From positions 1 to 54,389 of the forward strand of contig NW_027018224.1 in the NCBI RefSeq assembly GCF_032854445.1: a DNA stretch of 54,389 nt, given 5' to 3'. Below are positions 13,801 through 24,540 of this stretch, one piece after another. Source of the stretch: Liolophura sinensis. Lineage: Eukaryota; Mollusca; Polyplacophora; Chitonida; Chitonidae. Position 1 is the stretch's first letter. Each line of letters opens with the position of its first letter. Below the pieces are notes generated by a model. The model was not told the origin of the DNA, did not search any database, and saw only the letters and a list, made by a program, of their open reading frames with translations. A program made the position numbers and the translations under genes.

Positions 13801-16800
13801 TTATTGATGTGGGTCAGTGTTCAATTGTACTTTTTACAGCAGACTGTATCAAGTACCTTGTGTTTTTTTATATAAAAATGGTGTGGTTTTTCTACATGTA
13901 GATAAAGACATTGAGTTTATCTTCGACTTAGAAGTAAGACATTTGCTGGGTGAGTTAAATGGGCTTGGCCCAAAGATTTGACGTCTTCTGGGCTACCGAA
14001 GGGCACATAACTTATAATCAAAAAGTTGAATATAGTAATGACCAGTCGCGATGGTACATAGTACATGTAGCCGATTTCAATTAGCAAAAGGACCAGGCAA
14101 AAATCCAAAAGTAAAAAAAAATGCTCCAATCGTGCTGGTAAGAGGCTAATCCGACGTATTTTGTGACGAGAAATCGAATGGTGCAAACCGCGTTGCTCTC
14201 CGACCAATACTTTTGGCTGTAGCCACAATTGAATCATCATTTATGTCAAAATCACGTGCCCAGCAACGGCTCTTACTCCATGGAAACCAAGGAAAATTTG
14301 CAATTTTTCAACAGCTGGAGATGCCTGGCCCAATTGCGCATCTTTTGGCACCTTATTGATGTCGGTCAGTGTTCAATTGTACTTTTTACAGCAGACTGTA
14401 TCAAGTACCTTGTGTTTTTTATATAAAAATGGTGTGGTTTTTCTACATGTAGATAAAGACATTGAGTTTATCTTCGACTTAGAAGTAAGACATTTGCTGG
14501 GTGAGTTAAATGGGCTTGGCCCAAAGATTTGACGTCTTCTGGGCTACCGAAGGGCACATAACTTATAATCAAAAGTTGAATATAGTAATGACCAGTCGCG
14601 ATGGTACATAGTACATGTAGCCGATTTCAATTAGCAAAAGGACCAGGGAAAAATCCAAAAGTAAAAAAAATGCTCCAATCGTGCTGGTAAGAGGCTAATC
14701 CGACGTATTTTGTGACGAGAAATCGAATGGTGCAAACCGCGTTGCTCTCCGACCAATACTTTTGGCTGTAGCCACAATTGAATCATCATTTATGTCAAAA
14801 TCACGTGCCCAGCAACGGCTCTTACTCCATGGAAACCAAGGAAATTTGCAATTTTTCAACAGCTGGAGATGCCTGACCCAATTGCGCATCTTTTGGCACC
14901 TTATTGATGTGGGTCAGTGTTCAATTGTACTTTTTACAGCAGACTGTATCAAGTACCTTGTGGTTTTTATATAAAAATGGTGTGGTTTTTCTACATGTAG
15001 ATAAAGACATTGAGTTTATCTTCGACTTAGAAGTAAGACATTTGCTGGGTGAGTTAAATGGGCTTGGCCCAAAGATTTGACATCTTCTGGGCTACCGAAG
15101 GGCACATAACTTATAATCAAAAGTTGAATATAGTAATGACCAGTCGCGATTGTACATAGTACATGTAGCCGATTTCAATTAGCAAAAGGACCAGGCAAAA
15201 AATCCAAAAGTGGAAAAAATGTTCCAATGCTGCTGGTAAGAGGCTAATCCGACGTATTTTGTGACGAGAAATCGAATGGTGCAAACCGCGTTGCTCTCCG
15301 ACCAATACTTTTGGCTGTAGCCACAATTGAATCATCATTTATGTCAAAATCACGTGCCCAGCAACGGCTCTTACTCCATGGAAACCAAGGAAATTTCCAA
15401 TTTTTCAACACCTGGAGATGCCTGACCCAATTGCGCATCTTTTGGCACCTTATTGATGTGGGTCAGTGTTCAATTGTACTTTTTACAGCAGACTGTATCA
15501 AGTACCTTGTGGTTTTTATATAAAAATGGTGTGGTTTTTCTACATGTAGATAAAGAGATTAAGTTTATCTTCGACTTAGAAGTAAGACATTTGCTGGGTG
15601 AGTTAAATGGGCTTGGCCCAAAGATTTGACATCTTCTGGGCTACCGAAGGGCACATAACTTATAATCAAAAGTTGAATATAGTAATGACCAGTCGCGATT
15701 GTACATAGTACATGTAGCCGATTCAATTAGCAAAAGGACCAGGCAAAAATCCAAAAGTGGAAAAAAATGTTCCAATGCTGCTGGTAAGAGGCTAATCCGA
15801 CGTATTTTGTGACGAGAAATCGAATGGTGCAAACCGCGTTGCTCTCCAACCAATACTTTTGGCTGTAGCCACAATTGAATCATCATTTATGTCAAAATCA
15901 CGTGCCCAGCAACGGCTCTTACTCCATGGAAACCAAGGAAATTTCCAATTTTTCAACAGCTGGAGATGCCTGACCCAAATGCGCATCTTTTGGCACCTTA
16001 TTGATGTGGGTCAGTGTTCAATTGTACTTTTTACAGCAGACTGTATCAAGTACCTTGTGTTTTTTTATATAAAAATGGTGTGGTTTTTCTACATGTAGAT
16101 AAAGACATTGAGTTTATCTTCGACTTAGAAGTAAGACATTTGCTGGGTGAGTTAAATGGGCTTGGCCCAAAGATTTGACATCTTCTGGGCTACCGAAGGG
16201 CACATAACTTATAATCAAAAGTTGAATATAGTAATGACCAGTCGCGATTGTACATAGTACATGTAGCCGATTTCAATTAGCAAAAGGACCAGGCAAAAAT
16301 CCAAAAGTGGAAAAAATGTTCCAATGCTGCTGGTAAGAGGCTAATCCGACGTATTTTGTGACGAGAAATCGAATGGTGCAAACCGCGTTGCTCTCCGACC
16401 AATACTTTTGGCTGTAGCCACAATTGAATCATCATTTATGTCAAAATCACGTGCCCAGCAACGGCTCTTACTCCATGGAAACCAAGGAAATTTCCAATTT
16501 TTCAACACCTGGACATGCCTGACCCAATTGCGCATCTTTTGGCACCTTATTGATGTGGGTCAGTGTTCAATTGTACTTTTTACAGCAGACTGTATCAAGT
16601 ACCTTGTGGTTTTTATATAAAAATGGTGTGGTTTTTCTACATGTAGATAAAGAGATTAAGTTTATCTTCGACTTAGAAGTAAGACATTTGCTGGGTGAGT
16701 TAAATGGGCTTGGCCCAAAGATTTGACATCTTCTGGGCTACCGAAGGGCACATAACTTATAATCAAAAGTTGAATATAGTAATGACCAGTCGCGATTGTA

Positions 16801-18531
16801 CATAGTACATGTAGCCGATTTCAATTAGCAAAAGGACCAGGCAAAAATCCAAAGTGGAAAAAATGTTCCAATGCTGCTGGTAAAGAGGCTAATCCGACGT
16901 ATTTTGTGACGAGAAATCGAATGGTGCAAACCGCGTTGCTCTCCAACCAATACTTTTGGCTGTAGCCACAATTGAATCATCATTTATGTCAAAATCACGT
17001 GCCCAGCAACGCTCTTACTCCATGGAAACCAAGGAAATTTCCAATTTTTCAACAGCTGGAGATGCCTGACCCAAATGCGCATCTTTTGGCACCTTATTGA
17101 TGTGGGTCAGTGTTCAATTGTACTTTTTACAGCAGACTGTATCAAGTACCTTGTGTTTTTTATATAAAAATGGTGTGGTTTTTCTACATGTAGATAAAGA
17201 CATTGAGTTTATCTTCGACTTAGAAGTAAGACATTTGCTGGGTGAGTTAAATGGGCTTGGCCCAAAGATTTGACGTCTTCTGGGCTACCGAAGGGCACAT
17301 AACTTATAATCAAAAGTTGAATATAGTAATGACCAGTCGCGATGGTACATAGTACATGTAGCCGATTTCAATTATTAGCAAAAGGACCAGGCAAAAATCC
17401 ATAAGTGGAAAAAATCTTCCAATGCTGCTGGAAGAGGCTAATCCGACGTATTTTGTGACGAGAAATCGAATGGTGCAAACCGCGTTGCTCTCCGACCAAT
17501 ACTTTTGGCTGTAGCCACAATTGAATCATCATTTATGTCAAAATCACGTGCCCAGCAACGGCTCTTACTCCATGGAAACCAAGGAAATTTCCAATTTTTC
17601 AACACCTGGAGATGCCTGGCCCAATTGCGCATCTTTTGGCACCTTATTGATGTGGGTCAGTGTTCAATTGTACTTTTTACAGCAGACTGTATCAAGTACC
17701 TTGTGTTTTTTATATAAAAATGGTGTGGTTTTTCTACATGTAGATAAAGACATGAGTTTATCTTCGACTTAGAAGTAAGACATTGCTGGGTGAGTTAAAT
17801 GGGCTTGGCCCAAAGATTTGACGTCTTCTGGGCTACCGAAGGGCACATAACTTATAATCAAAAGTTGAATATAGTAATGACCAGTCGCGATGGTACATAG
17901 TACATGTAGCCGATTTCAATTAGCAAAAGGACCAGGGAAAAATCCAAAAGTAAAAAAATGCTCCAATCGTGCTGGTGTATGAGGCTAATCCGACGTATTT
18001 TGTGACGAGAAATCGAATGGTGCAAACCGCGTTGCTCTCCGACCAATACTTTTGGCTGTAGCCACAATTGAATCATCATTTATGTCAAAATCACGTGCCA
18101 GCAACGGCTCTTACTCCATGGAAACCAAGGAAATTTGCAATTTTTCAACAGCTGGAGATGCCTGACCCAATTGCGCATCTTTTGGCACCTTATTGATGTG
18201 GGTCAGTGTTCAATTGTACTTTTTACAGCAGACTGTATCAAGTACCTTGTGTTTTTTATATAAAAATGGTGTGGTTTTTCTACATGTAGATAAAGACATT
18301 GAGTTTATCTTCGACTTAGAAGTAAGACATTTGCTGGGTGAGTTAAATGGGCTTGGCCCAAAGATTTGACATCTTCTGGGCTACCGAAGGGCACATAACT
18401 TATAATCAAAAGTTGAATATAGTAATGACCAGTCGCGATTGTACATAGTACATGTAGCCGATTTCAATTAGCAAAAGGACCAGGCAAAAATCCAAAAGTG
18501 GAAAAAATGTTCCAATGCTGCTGGTAAGAGG

Positions 18532-19047
18532 CTAATCCGACGTATTTTGTGACGAGAAATCGAATGGTGCAAACCGCGTTGCTCTCCGACCAATTTATGT
18601 CAAAATCACGTGCCCAGCAACGGCTCTTACTCCATGGAAACCAAGGAAATTTCCAATTTTTCAACACCTGGACATGCCTGACCCAATTGCGCATCTTTTG
18701 GCACCTTATTGATGTGGGTCAGTGTTCAATTGTACTTTTTACAGCAGACTGTATCAAGTACCTTGTGGTTTTTATATAAAAATGGTGTGGTTTTTCTACA
18801 TGTAGATAAAGAGATTAAGTTTATCTTCGACTTAGAAGTAAGACATTTGCTGGGTGAGTTAAATGGGCTTGGCCCAAAGATTTGACATCTTCTGGGCTAC
18901 CGAAGGGCACATAACTTATAATCAAAAGTTGAATATAGTAATGACCAGTCGCGATTGTACATAGTACATGTAGCCGATTTCAATTAGCAAAAGGACCAGG
19001 CAAAAATCCAAAAGTGGAAAAAATGTTCCAATGCTGCTGGTAAGAAG
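18532..19047 (+). repeat. Short satellite unit (516 bp) with a 32-bp internal deletion
   Basis: At about 18591-18600 the sequence runs from ctccgaccaat directly into ttatgtcaaa. The 32 bp normally between them, which include the ttggctgtagcc block and the first caattg, are missing. A short at repeat flanks the lost segment, compatible with slippage or microhomology-mediated loss. The unit also carries the rare ctggacatgc variant shared with the units at 7565 and 16341, and in part with 20146. No other unit here has this deletion. Confidence 0.9.
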
Positions 19048-19595
19048 CTAATCCGACGTATTTTGTGACGAGAAATCGAATGGTGCAAACCGCGTTGCTC
19101 TCCAACCAATACTTTTGGCTGTAGCCACAATTGAATCATCATTTATCTCAAAATCACGTGCCCAGCAACGGCTCTTACTCCATGGAAACCAAGGAAATTT
19201 GCAATTTTTCAACACCTGGAGATGCCTGACCCAATTGCGCATCTTTTGGCACCTTATTGATGTGGGTCAGTGTTCAATTGTACTTTTTACAGCAGACTGT
19301 ATCAAGTACCTTGTGGTTTTTATATAAAAATGGTGTGGTTTTTCTACATGTAGATAAAGACATTGAGTTTATCTTCGACTTAGAAGTAAGACATTTGCTG
19401 GGTGAGTTAAATGGGCTTGGCCCAAAGATTTGACGTCTTCTGGGCTACCGAAGGGCACATAACTTATAATCAAAAGTTGAATATAGTAATGACCAGTCGC
19501 GATGGTACATATTACATGTAGCCGATTTCAATTAGCAAAAGGACCAGGCAAAAATCCAAAAGTGGAAAAAATGCTCCAATGCTGCTGGTAAGAGG
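19048..19595 (+). repeat. Chimeric satellite unit (5' half of unit 8113, 3' half of unit 8661)
   Basis: The first half matches the unit at 8113: ctctccaacc, the rare tttatctcaaa, aatttgcaa, cacctgg and gtggttttt. The second half matches the next left-domain unit, at 8661: gacattgag, gacgtc, gcgatgg and the rare acatattacatg. The following unit (19596) carries gctgagtgag, as does the one after 8661 (9213). A crossover inside the unit with loss of one unit length explains this order. Confidence 0.75.
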
Positions 19596-20587
19596 CTAAT
19601 CCGACGTATTTTGTCACGAGAAATCGAATGGTGCAAACCGCGTTGCTCTCCGACCAATACTTTTGGCTGTAGCCACAATTGAATCATCATTTATGTCAAA
19701 ATCACGTGCCCAGCAACGGCTCTTACTCCATGGAAACCAAGGAAATTTGCAATTTTTCAACACCTGGAGATGCCTGACCCAATTGCGCATCTTTTGGCAC
19801 CTTATTGATGTGGGTCAGTGTTCAATTGTACTTTTTACAGCAGACTGTAATCAAGTACCTTGTGGTTTTTTATATAAAAATGGTGTGGTTTTTCTACATG
19901 TAGATAAAGAGATTAAGTTTATCTTCGACTTAGAAGTAAGACATTTGCTGAGTGAGTTAAATGGGCTTGGCCCAAAGATTTGACATCTTCTGGGCTACCG
20001 AAGGGCACATAACTTATAATCAAAAGTTTGAATATAGTAATGACCAGTCGCGATGGTACATAGTACATGTAGCCGATTTCAATTAGCAAAGGACCAGGCA
20101 AAATCCAAAAGTAAAAAAAAATGCTCCAATCGTGCTGGTAAGAGGCTATCCGACGTATTTTGTGACGAGAAAATCGAATGGTGCAAACCGCGTTGCTCTC
20201 CGACCAATACTTTTGGCTGTAGCCACAATTGAATCATCATTTATGTCAAAATCACGTGCCCAGCAACGGCTCTTACTCCATGGAAACCAAGGAAAATTTG
20301 CAATTTTTCAACAGCTGGACATGCCTGACCCAATTGCGCATCTTTTGGCACACTTATTGATAGTGGGTCAGTGTTCAATTGTACTTTTTACAGCAGACTG
20401 TATCAAGTACCTTGTGTTTTTTATATAAAAATGGTGTGGTTTTTCTACATGTAGATAAAGACATTGACTTTATCTTCGACTTAGAAGTAAGACATTTGCT
20501 GGGTGAGTTAAATGGGCTTGGCCCAAAGATTTGACATCTTCTGGGCTACCGAAGGGCACATAACTTATAATCAAAAGTTGAATATAG

Positions 20588-20627
20588 TAATGACCAGTCG
20601 CGATTGTTAATGACCAGTCGCGATGGT
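20588..20627 (+). repeat. 20-bp tandem duplication at the domain boundary
   Basis: Two adjacent 20-bp copies begin taatgaccagtcgcgat. The first ends in tgt (left-domain T allele) and the second in ggt (the G allele). They make this unit about 20 bp longer than normal. No other unit in the window has this duplication. To its right every unit I read carries the G allele. It looks like a recombination or repair scar joining two differently homogenised stretches. Confidence 0.9.
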
Positions 20628-23600
20628 ACATAGTACATGTAGCCGATTTCAATTAGCAAAAGGACCAGGCAAAAATCCAAAAGTGGAAAAAATGTTCCAG
20701 TGCTGCTGGTAAGAGGCTAATCCGACGTATTTTGTGACGAGAAATCGAATGGTGCAAACCGCGTTGCTCTCCGACCAATACTTTTGGCTGTAGCCACAAT
20801 TGAATTCATCATTTATGTCAAAATCACGTGCCCAGCAACGGCTCTTACTCCATTGAAACCAAGGAAATTTCCAATATTTCAACAACTGGAGATGCCTGAC
20901 CCAATTGCGCATCTTTTGGCACCTTATTGATGTGGGTCAGTGTTCAATTGTACTTTTTACAGCAGACTGTATCAAGTACCTTGTGTTTTTTATATAAAAA
21001 ATGGTGTGGTTTTTCTACATGTAGATAAAGACATTGAGTTTATCTTCGACTTAGAAGTAAGACATTTGCTGGGTGAGTTAAATGGGCTTGGCCCAAAGAT
21101 TTGACGTCTTCTGGGCTACCGAAGGGCACATAACTTATAAGCAAAAGTTGAATATAGTAATGACCAGTCGCGATGGTACATAGTACATGTAGCCGATTTC
21201 AATTAGCAAAAGGACCAGGCAAAAAATCCAAAAGTGGAAAAAATGTTCCAATGCTGCTGGTAAGAAGCTAATCCGACGTATTTTGTGACGAGAAATCGAA
21301 TGGTGCAAACCGCGTTGCTCTCCGACCAATACTTTTGGCTGTAGCCACAATTGAATCATCATTTATGTCAAAATCACGTGCCCAGCAACGGCTCTTACTC
21401 CATTGAAACCAAGGAAATTTCCAATATTTCAACAACTGGAGATGCCTGACCCAATTGCGCATCTTTTGGCACCTTATTGATGTGGGTCAGTGTTCAATTG
21501 TACCTTTTTACAGCAGACTGTATCAAGTACCTTGTGTTTTTTATATAAAAATGGTGTGGTTTTTCTACATGTAGATAAAGACATTGAGTTTATCTTCGAC
21601 TTAGAAGTAAGACATTTGCTGGGTGAGTTAAATGGGCTTGGCCCAAAGATTTGACGTCTTCTGGGCTACCGAAGGGCACATAACTTATAAGCAAAAGTTG
21701 AATATAGTAATGACCAGTCGCGATGGTACATAGTGCATGTAGCCGATTTCAATTAGCAAAAGGACCAGGGAAAAATCCAAAAGTGGAAAAAAATGCTCCA
21801 ATGCTGCTGGTAAGAGGCTAATCCGACGTATTTTGTGACGAGAAATCGAATGGTGCAAACCGCGTTGCTCTCCGACCAATACTTTTGGCTGTAGCCACAA
21901 TTGAATGATCATTTATGTCAAAATCACGTGCCCAGCAACGGCTCTTACTCCATGGAAACCAAGGAAATTTCCAATTTTTCAACACCTGGAGATGCCTGAC
22001 CCAATTGCGCATCTTTTGGCACCTTATTGATGTGGGTCAGTGTTCAATTGTACTTTTTACAGCAGACTGTATCAAGTACCTTGTGTTTTTTATATAAAAA
22101 TGGTGTGGTTTTTCTACATGTAGATAAAGACATTAAGTTTATCTTCGACTTAGAAGTAAGACATTTGCTGGGTGAGTTAAATGGGCTTGGCCCAAAGATT
22201 TGACATCTTCTGGGCTACCGAAGGGCACATAACTTATAATCAAAAGTTGAATATAGTAATGACCAGTCGCGATGGTACATAGTACATGTAGCCGATTTCA
22301 ATTAGCAAAAGGACTAGGGAAAAATCCAAAAGTGGAAAAAATGCTCCAATGCTGCTGGTAAGAGGCTAATCCGACGTATTTTGTGACGAGAAATCGAATG
22401 GTGCAAACCGCGTTGCTCTCCGACTAATACTTTTGGCTGTAGCCACAATTGAATCATCATTTATGTCAAAATCACGTGCCCAGCAACGGCTCTTACTCCA
22501 TGGAAACCAAGAAAATTTACAATTTTTCAACAACTGGAGATGCCTGGCCCAATTGCGCATCTTTTGGCACCTTATTGATGTGGGTCAGTGTTCAATTGTA
22601 CTTTTTACAGCAGACTGTATCAAGTACCTTGTGTTTTTTTATATAAAAATGGTGTGGTTTTTCTACATGTAGATAAAGACATTGAGTTTATCTTCGACTT
22701 GGAAGTAAGACATTTGCTGGGTGAGTTAAATGGGCTTGGCCCAAAGATTTGACGTCTTCTGGGCTACCGAAGGGCACATAACTTATAATCAAAAGTTGAA
22801 TATAGTAATGACCAGTCGCGATGGTACATAGTACATGTAGCCGATTTCAATTAGCAAAAGGACCAGGCAAAAATCCAAAAGTGGAAAAAATGTTCCAATG
22901 CTGCTGGTAAGAGGCTAATCCGACGTATTTTGTGACGAGAAATCGAATGGTGCAAACCGCGTTGCTCTCCGACCAATACTTTTGGCTGTAGCCACAATTG
23001 AATGATCAATTATGTCAAAATCACGTGCCCAGCAACGGCTCTTACTCCATGGAAACCAAGGAAATTTACAATTTTTCAACACCTGGAGATGCCTGGCCCA
23101 ATTGCGCATCTTTTGGCACCTTATTGATGTGGGTCAGTGTTCAATTGTACTTTTTACAGCAGACTCTATTAAGTATCTTGTGGTTTTTATTTAAAAATGG
23201 TGTGGTTTTTTCTACATGTAGATAAAGACATTGAGTTTATCTTCGACTTAGAAGTAAGACATTTGCTGGGTGAGTTATATTTGCTTGGCCCAAAGATTTG
23301 ACGTCTTCTGGGCTACGGAAGGGCACGTAACTTATAATCAAAAGTTGAATATAGTAATGACCAGTCGCGATGGTACATAGTACATGTAGCCGATTTCAAT
23401 TAGCAAAAGGACCAGGCAAAAATCCAAAAGTGGAAAAAATGTTCCAGTGCTGCTGTTAAGAGGCTAATCCGACGTATTTTGTGACGAGAAATCGAATGGT
23501 GCAAACCGCGTTGCTCTCCGACCAATACTTTTGGCTGTAGCCACAATTGAATCATAATTTATGTCAAAATCACGTGCCCAGCAACGGCTCTTTCTCCATG

Positions 23601-24011
23601 GAAACCAAGGAAATTTCCAATTTTTCAACACCTGGAGATGCCTGACCCAATTGCGCATCTTTTGGCACCTTATTGATGTGGGTCAGTGTTCAATTGTACT
23701 TTTTACAGCAGACTGTATCAAGTACCTTGTGTTTTTTATATAAAAATGGTGTGGTTTTTCTACATGTAGACAAAGAGATTAAGTTTATCTTCGATTTAGA
23801 AGTAAGACATTTGCTGGGTGAGTTAAATGGGCTTGGCCCAAAGATTTGACATCTTCTGGGCTACCAAAGGGCACATAACTTATAATCAAAAGTTGAATAT
23901 AGTAATGACCAGTCGCGATGGTACATAGTACATGTAGCCGATTTCAATTAGCAAAAGGACCAGGCAAAAATCCAAAAGTGGAAAAAATGTTCCAATGCTG
24001 CTGGTAAGAGG

Positions 24012-24206
24012 CTAATCCGACGTATTTTGTGACGAGAAATCGAATGGTGCAAACCGCGTTGCTCTCCGACCAATACTTTTGGCTGTAGCCACAATTGAAT
24101 CATCATTTATGTCAAAATCACGTGCCCAGCAACGGCTCTTACTCCATGGAAACCAAGGAAATTTCCAATTTTTCAACACCTGGAGATGCCTGACCCAATT
24201 GCGCAT
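24012..24206 (-). other. Recurrent 64-codon open frame, judged non-coding
   Basis: This frame begins MRNWVRHLQV and recurs in most units because the unit recurs. It matches no family I know. It is disrupted by single-base indels in many units, for example 978, 2624, 3173, 13597, 16889 and 17985. Common variants change the residue rather than being silent: Cys/Trp at residue 13, Val/Ala at residue 5, Trp/Arg/Ser changes further on. Another open frame runs antisense to it. There is no sign of selection on a protein, and I see no splice or translation context. Confidence 0.6.
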
Positions 24207-24291
24207 CTTTTGGCACCTTATTGATGTGGGTCAGTGTTCAATTGTACTTTTTACAGCAGACTGTATCAAGTACCTTGTGTTTTTTATATAA
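24079..24291 (+). other. Recurrent 70-codon open frame, judged non-coding
   Basis: The frame starts MAVATIESSF and overlaps the minus-strand frame in antisense. Its length and end shift with indels between units: 60, 70, 79 and 105 codons occur at equivalent places. The hydrophobic C-terminus comes from the T-rich AT palindrome region, not from a recognisable membrane protein. Such frames arise by chance in a unit of this composition and are then copied with it. Confidence 0.6.
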
Positions 24292-24294
24292 AAA
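24281..24294. promoter_or_regulatory. 14-bp AT palindrome containing a TATA-box-like string
   Basis: The sequence is five T, atat, five A, a perfect palindrome that contains tatataaa on both strands. That string fits the TATA-box consensus TATAWAAR. It is present in nearly every unit; type b units have ttta in place of tata. It could support satellite transcription in either direction or simply be an easily melted element. No initiator, start site or transcript is visible, so promoter function is only a possibility. Confidence 0.3.
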
Positions 24295-24307
24295 TGGTGT
24301 GGTTTTT

Positions 24308-24317
24308 CTACATGTAG
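24308..24317. repeat. 10-bp palindrome ctacatgtag
   Basis: A perfect inverted repeat found in most units. A related tacatgta lies about 170 bp further on. It is broken to ctacatgttg at 30334 and at the equivalent place in the second HOR copy (about 41229), which is one of the private mutations linking those copies. Another unit (near 6770) has catgtatat. A protein-binding role is possible but not shown. Confidence 0.55.
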
Positions 24318-24375
24318 ATAAAGAGATTAAGTTTATCTTCGACTTAGAAGTAAGACATTTGCTGGGTGAGTTAAA

Positions 24376-24388
24376 TGGGCTTGGCCCA
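24376..24388 (+). other. Small GC hairpin, tgggc-ttg-gccca
   Basis: A perfect 5-bp stem with a 3-base loop. It can extend through aaat and attt on either side if an internal bulge is allowed. It is present in almost all units, but type b units read ttgcttggccca and lose most of the stem. It is not a bacterial-type terminator because no T run follows. Any function is unknown. Confidence 0.5.
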
Positions 24389-24497
24389 AAGATTTGACAT
24401 CTTCTGGGCTACCGAAGGGCACATAACTTATAATCAAAAGTTGAATATAGTAATGACCAGTCGCGATGGTACATAGTACATGTAGCCGATTTCAATT

Positions 24498-24540
24498 AGC
24501 AAAAGGACCAGGGAAAAATCCAAAAGTGGAAAAAAATGCT
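24498..24540 (+). other. Clustered A-tracts near the unit end
   Basis: Four A runs of 4, 5, 4 and 7 bases lie within about 40 bp. Their centres are roughly 13, 8 and 10 bases apart, partly in step with the helical repeat, so intrinsic curvature is plausible. Nine left-domain units carry an alternative version with one longer A run followed by gctccaatcg. Curvature has not been computed. Confidence 0.4.

Larger units (their letters stand above)
1..20607 (+). repeat. Left array domain: irregular mixture of satellite units
   Basis: Units start (ctaat phase) at 430, 978, 1526, 2075, 2624, 3173, 3722, 4269, 4824, 5372, 5921, 6469, 7017, 7565, 8113, 8661, 9213, 9761, 10309, 10857, 11405, 11953, 12501, 13049, 13597, 14146, 14695, 15244, 15792, 16341, 16889, 17438, 17985, 18532, 19048, 19596 and 20146. 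The domain is defined by the gcgattg allele in many units and by an alternative unit end, with a longer A run followed by gctccaatcgtgctgg. Neither is seen after about 20.6 kb. Only short runs of units repeat in the same order, such as 430-1525 with 3722-4823, and 8113 with 19048. The domain-wide HOR order is therefore weak. Confidence 0.85.

Noticed and set aside
24337-24353. Possible CENP-B box (cttcgacttagaagtaa)
   Set aside because: It matches the ttcg and the central a, but the cggg half of the box is absent. I would not call it a CENP-B box.
24376-24388. Intrinsic transcription terminator
   Set aside because: The stem is only 5 bp and is followed by aaagattt, not a T run, and the context is not bacterial.
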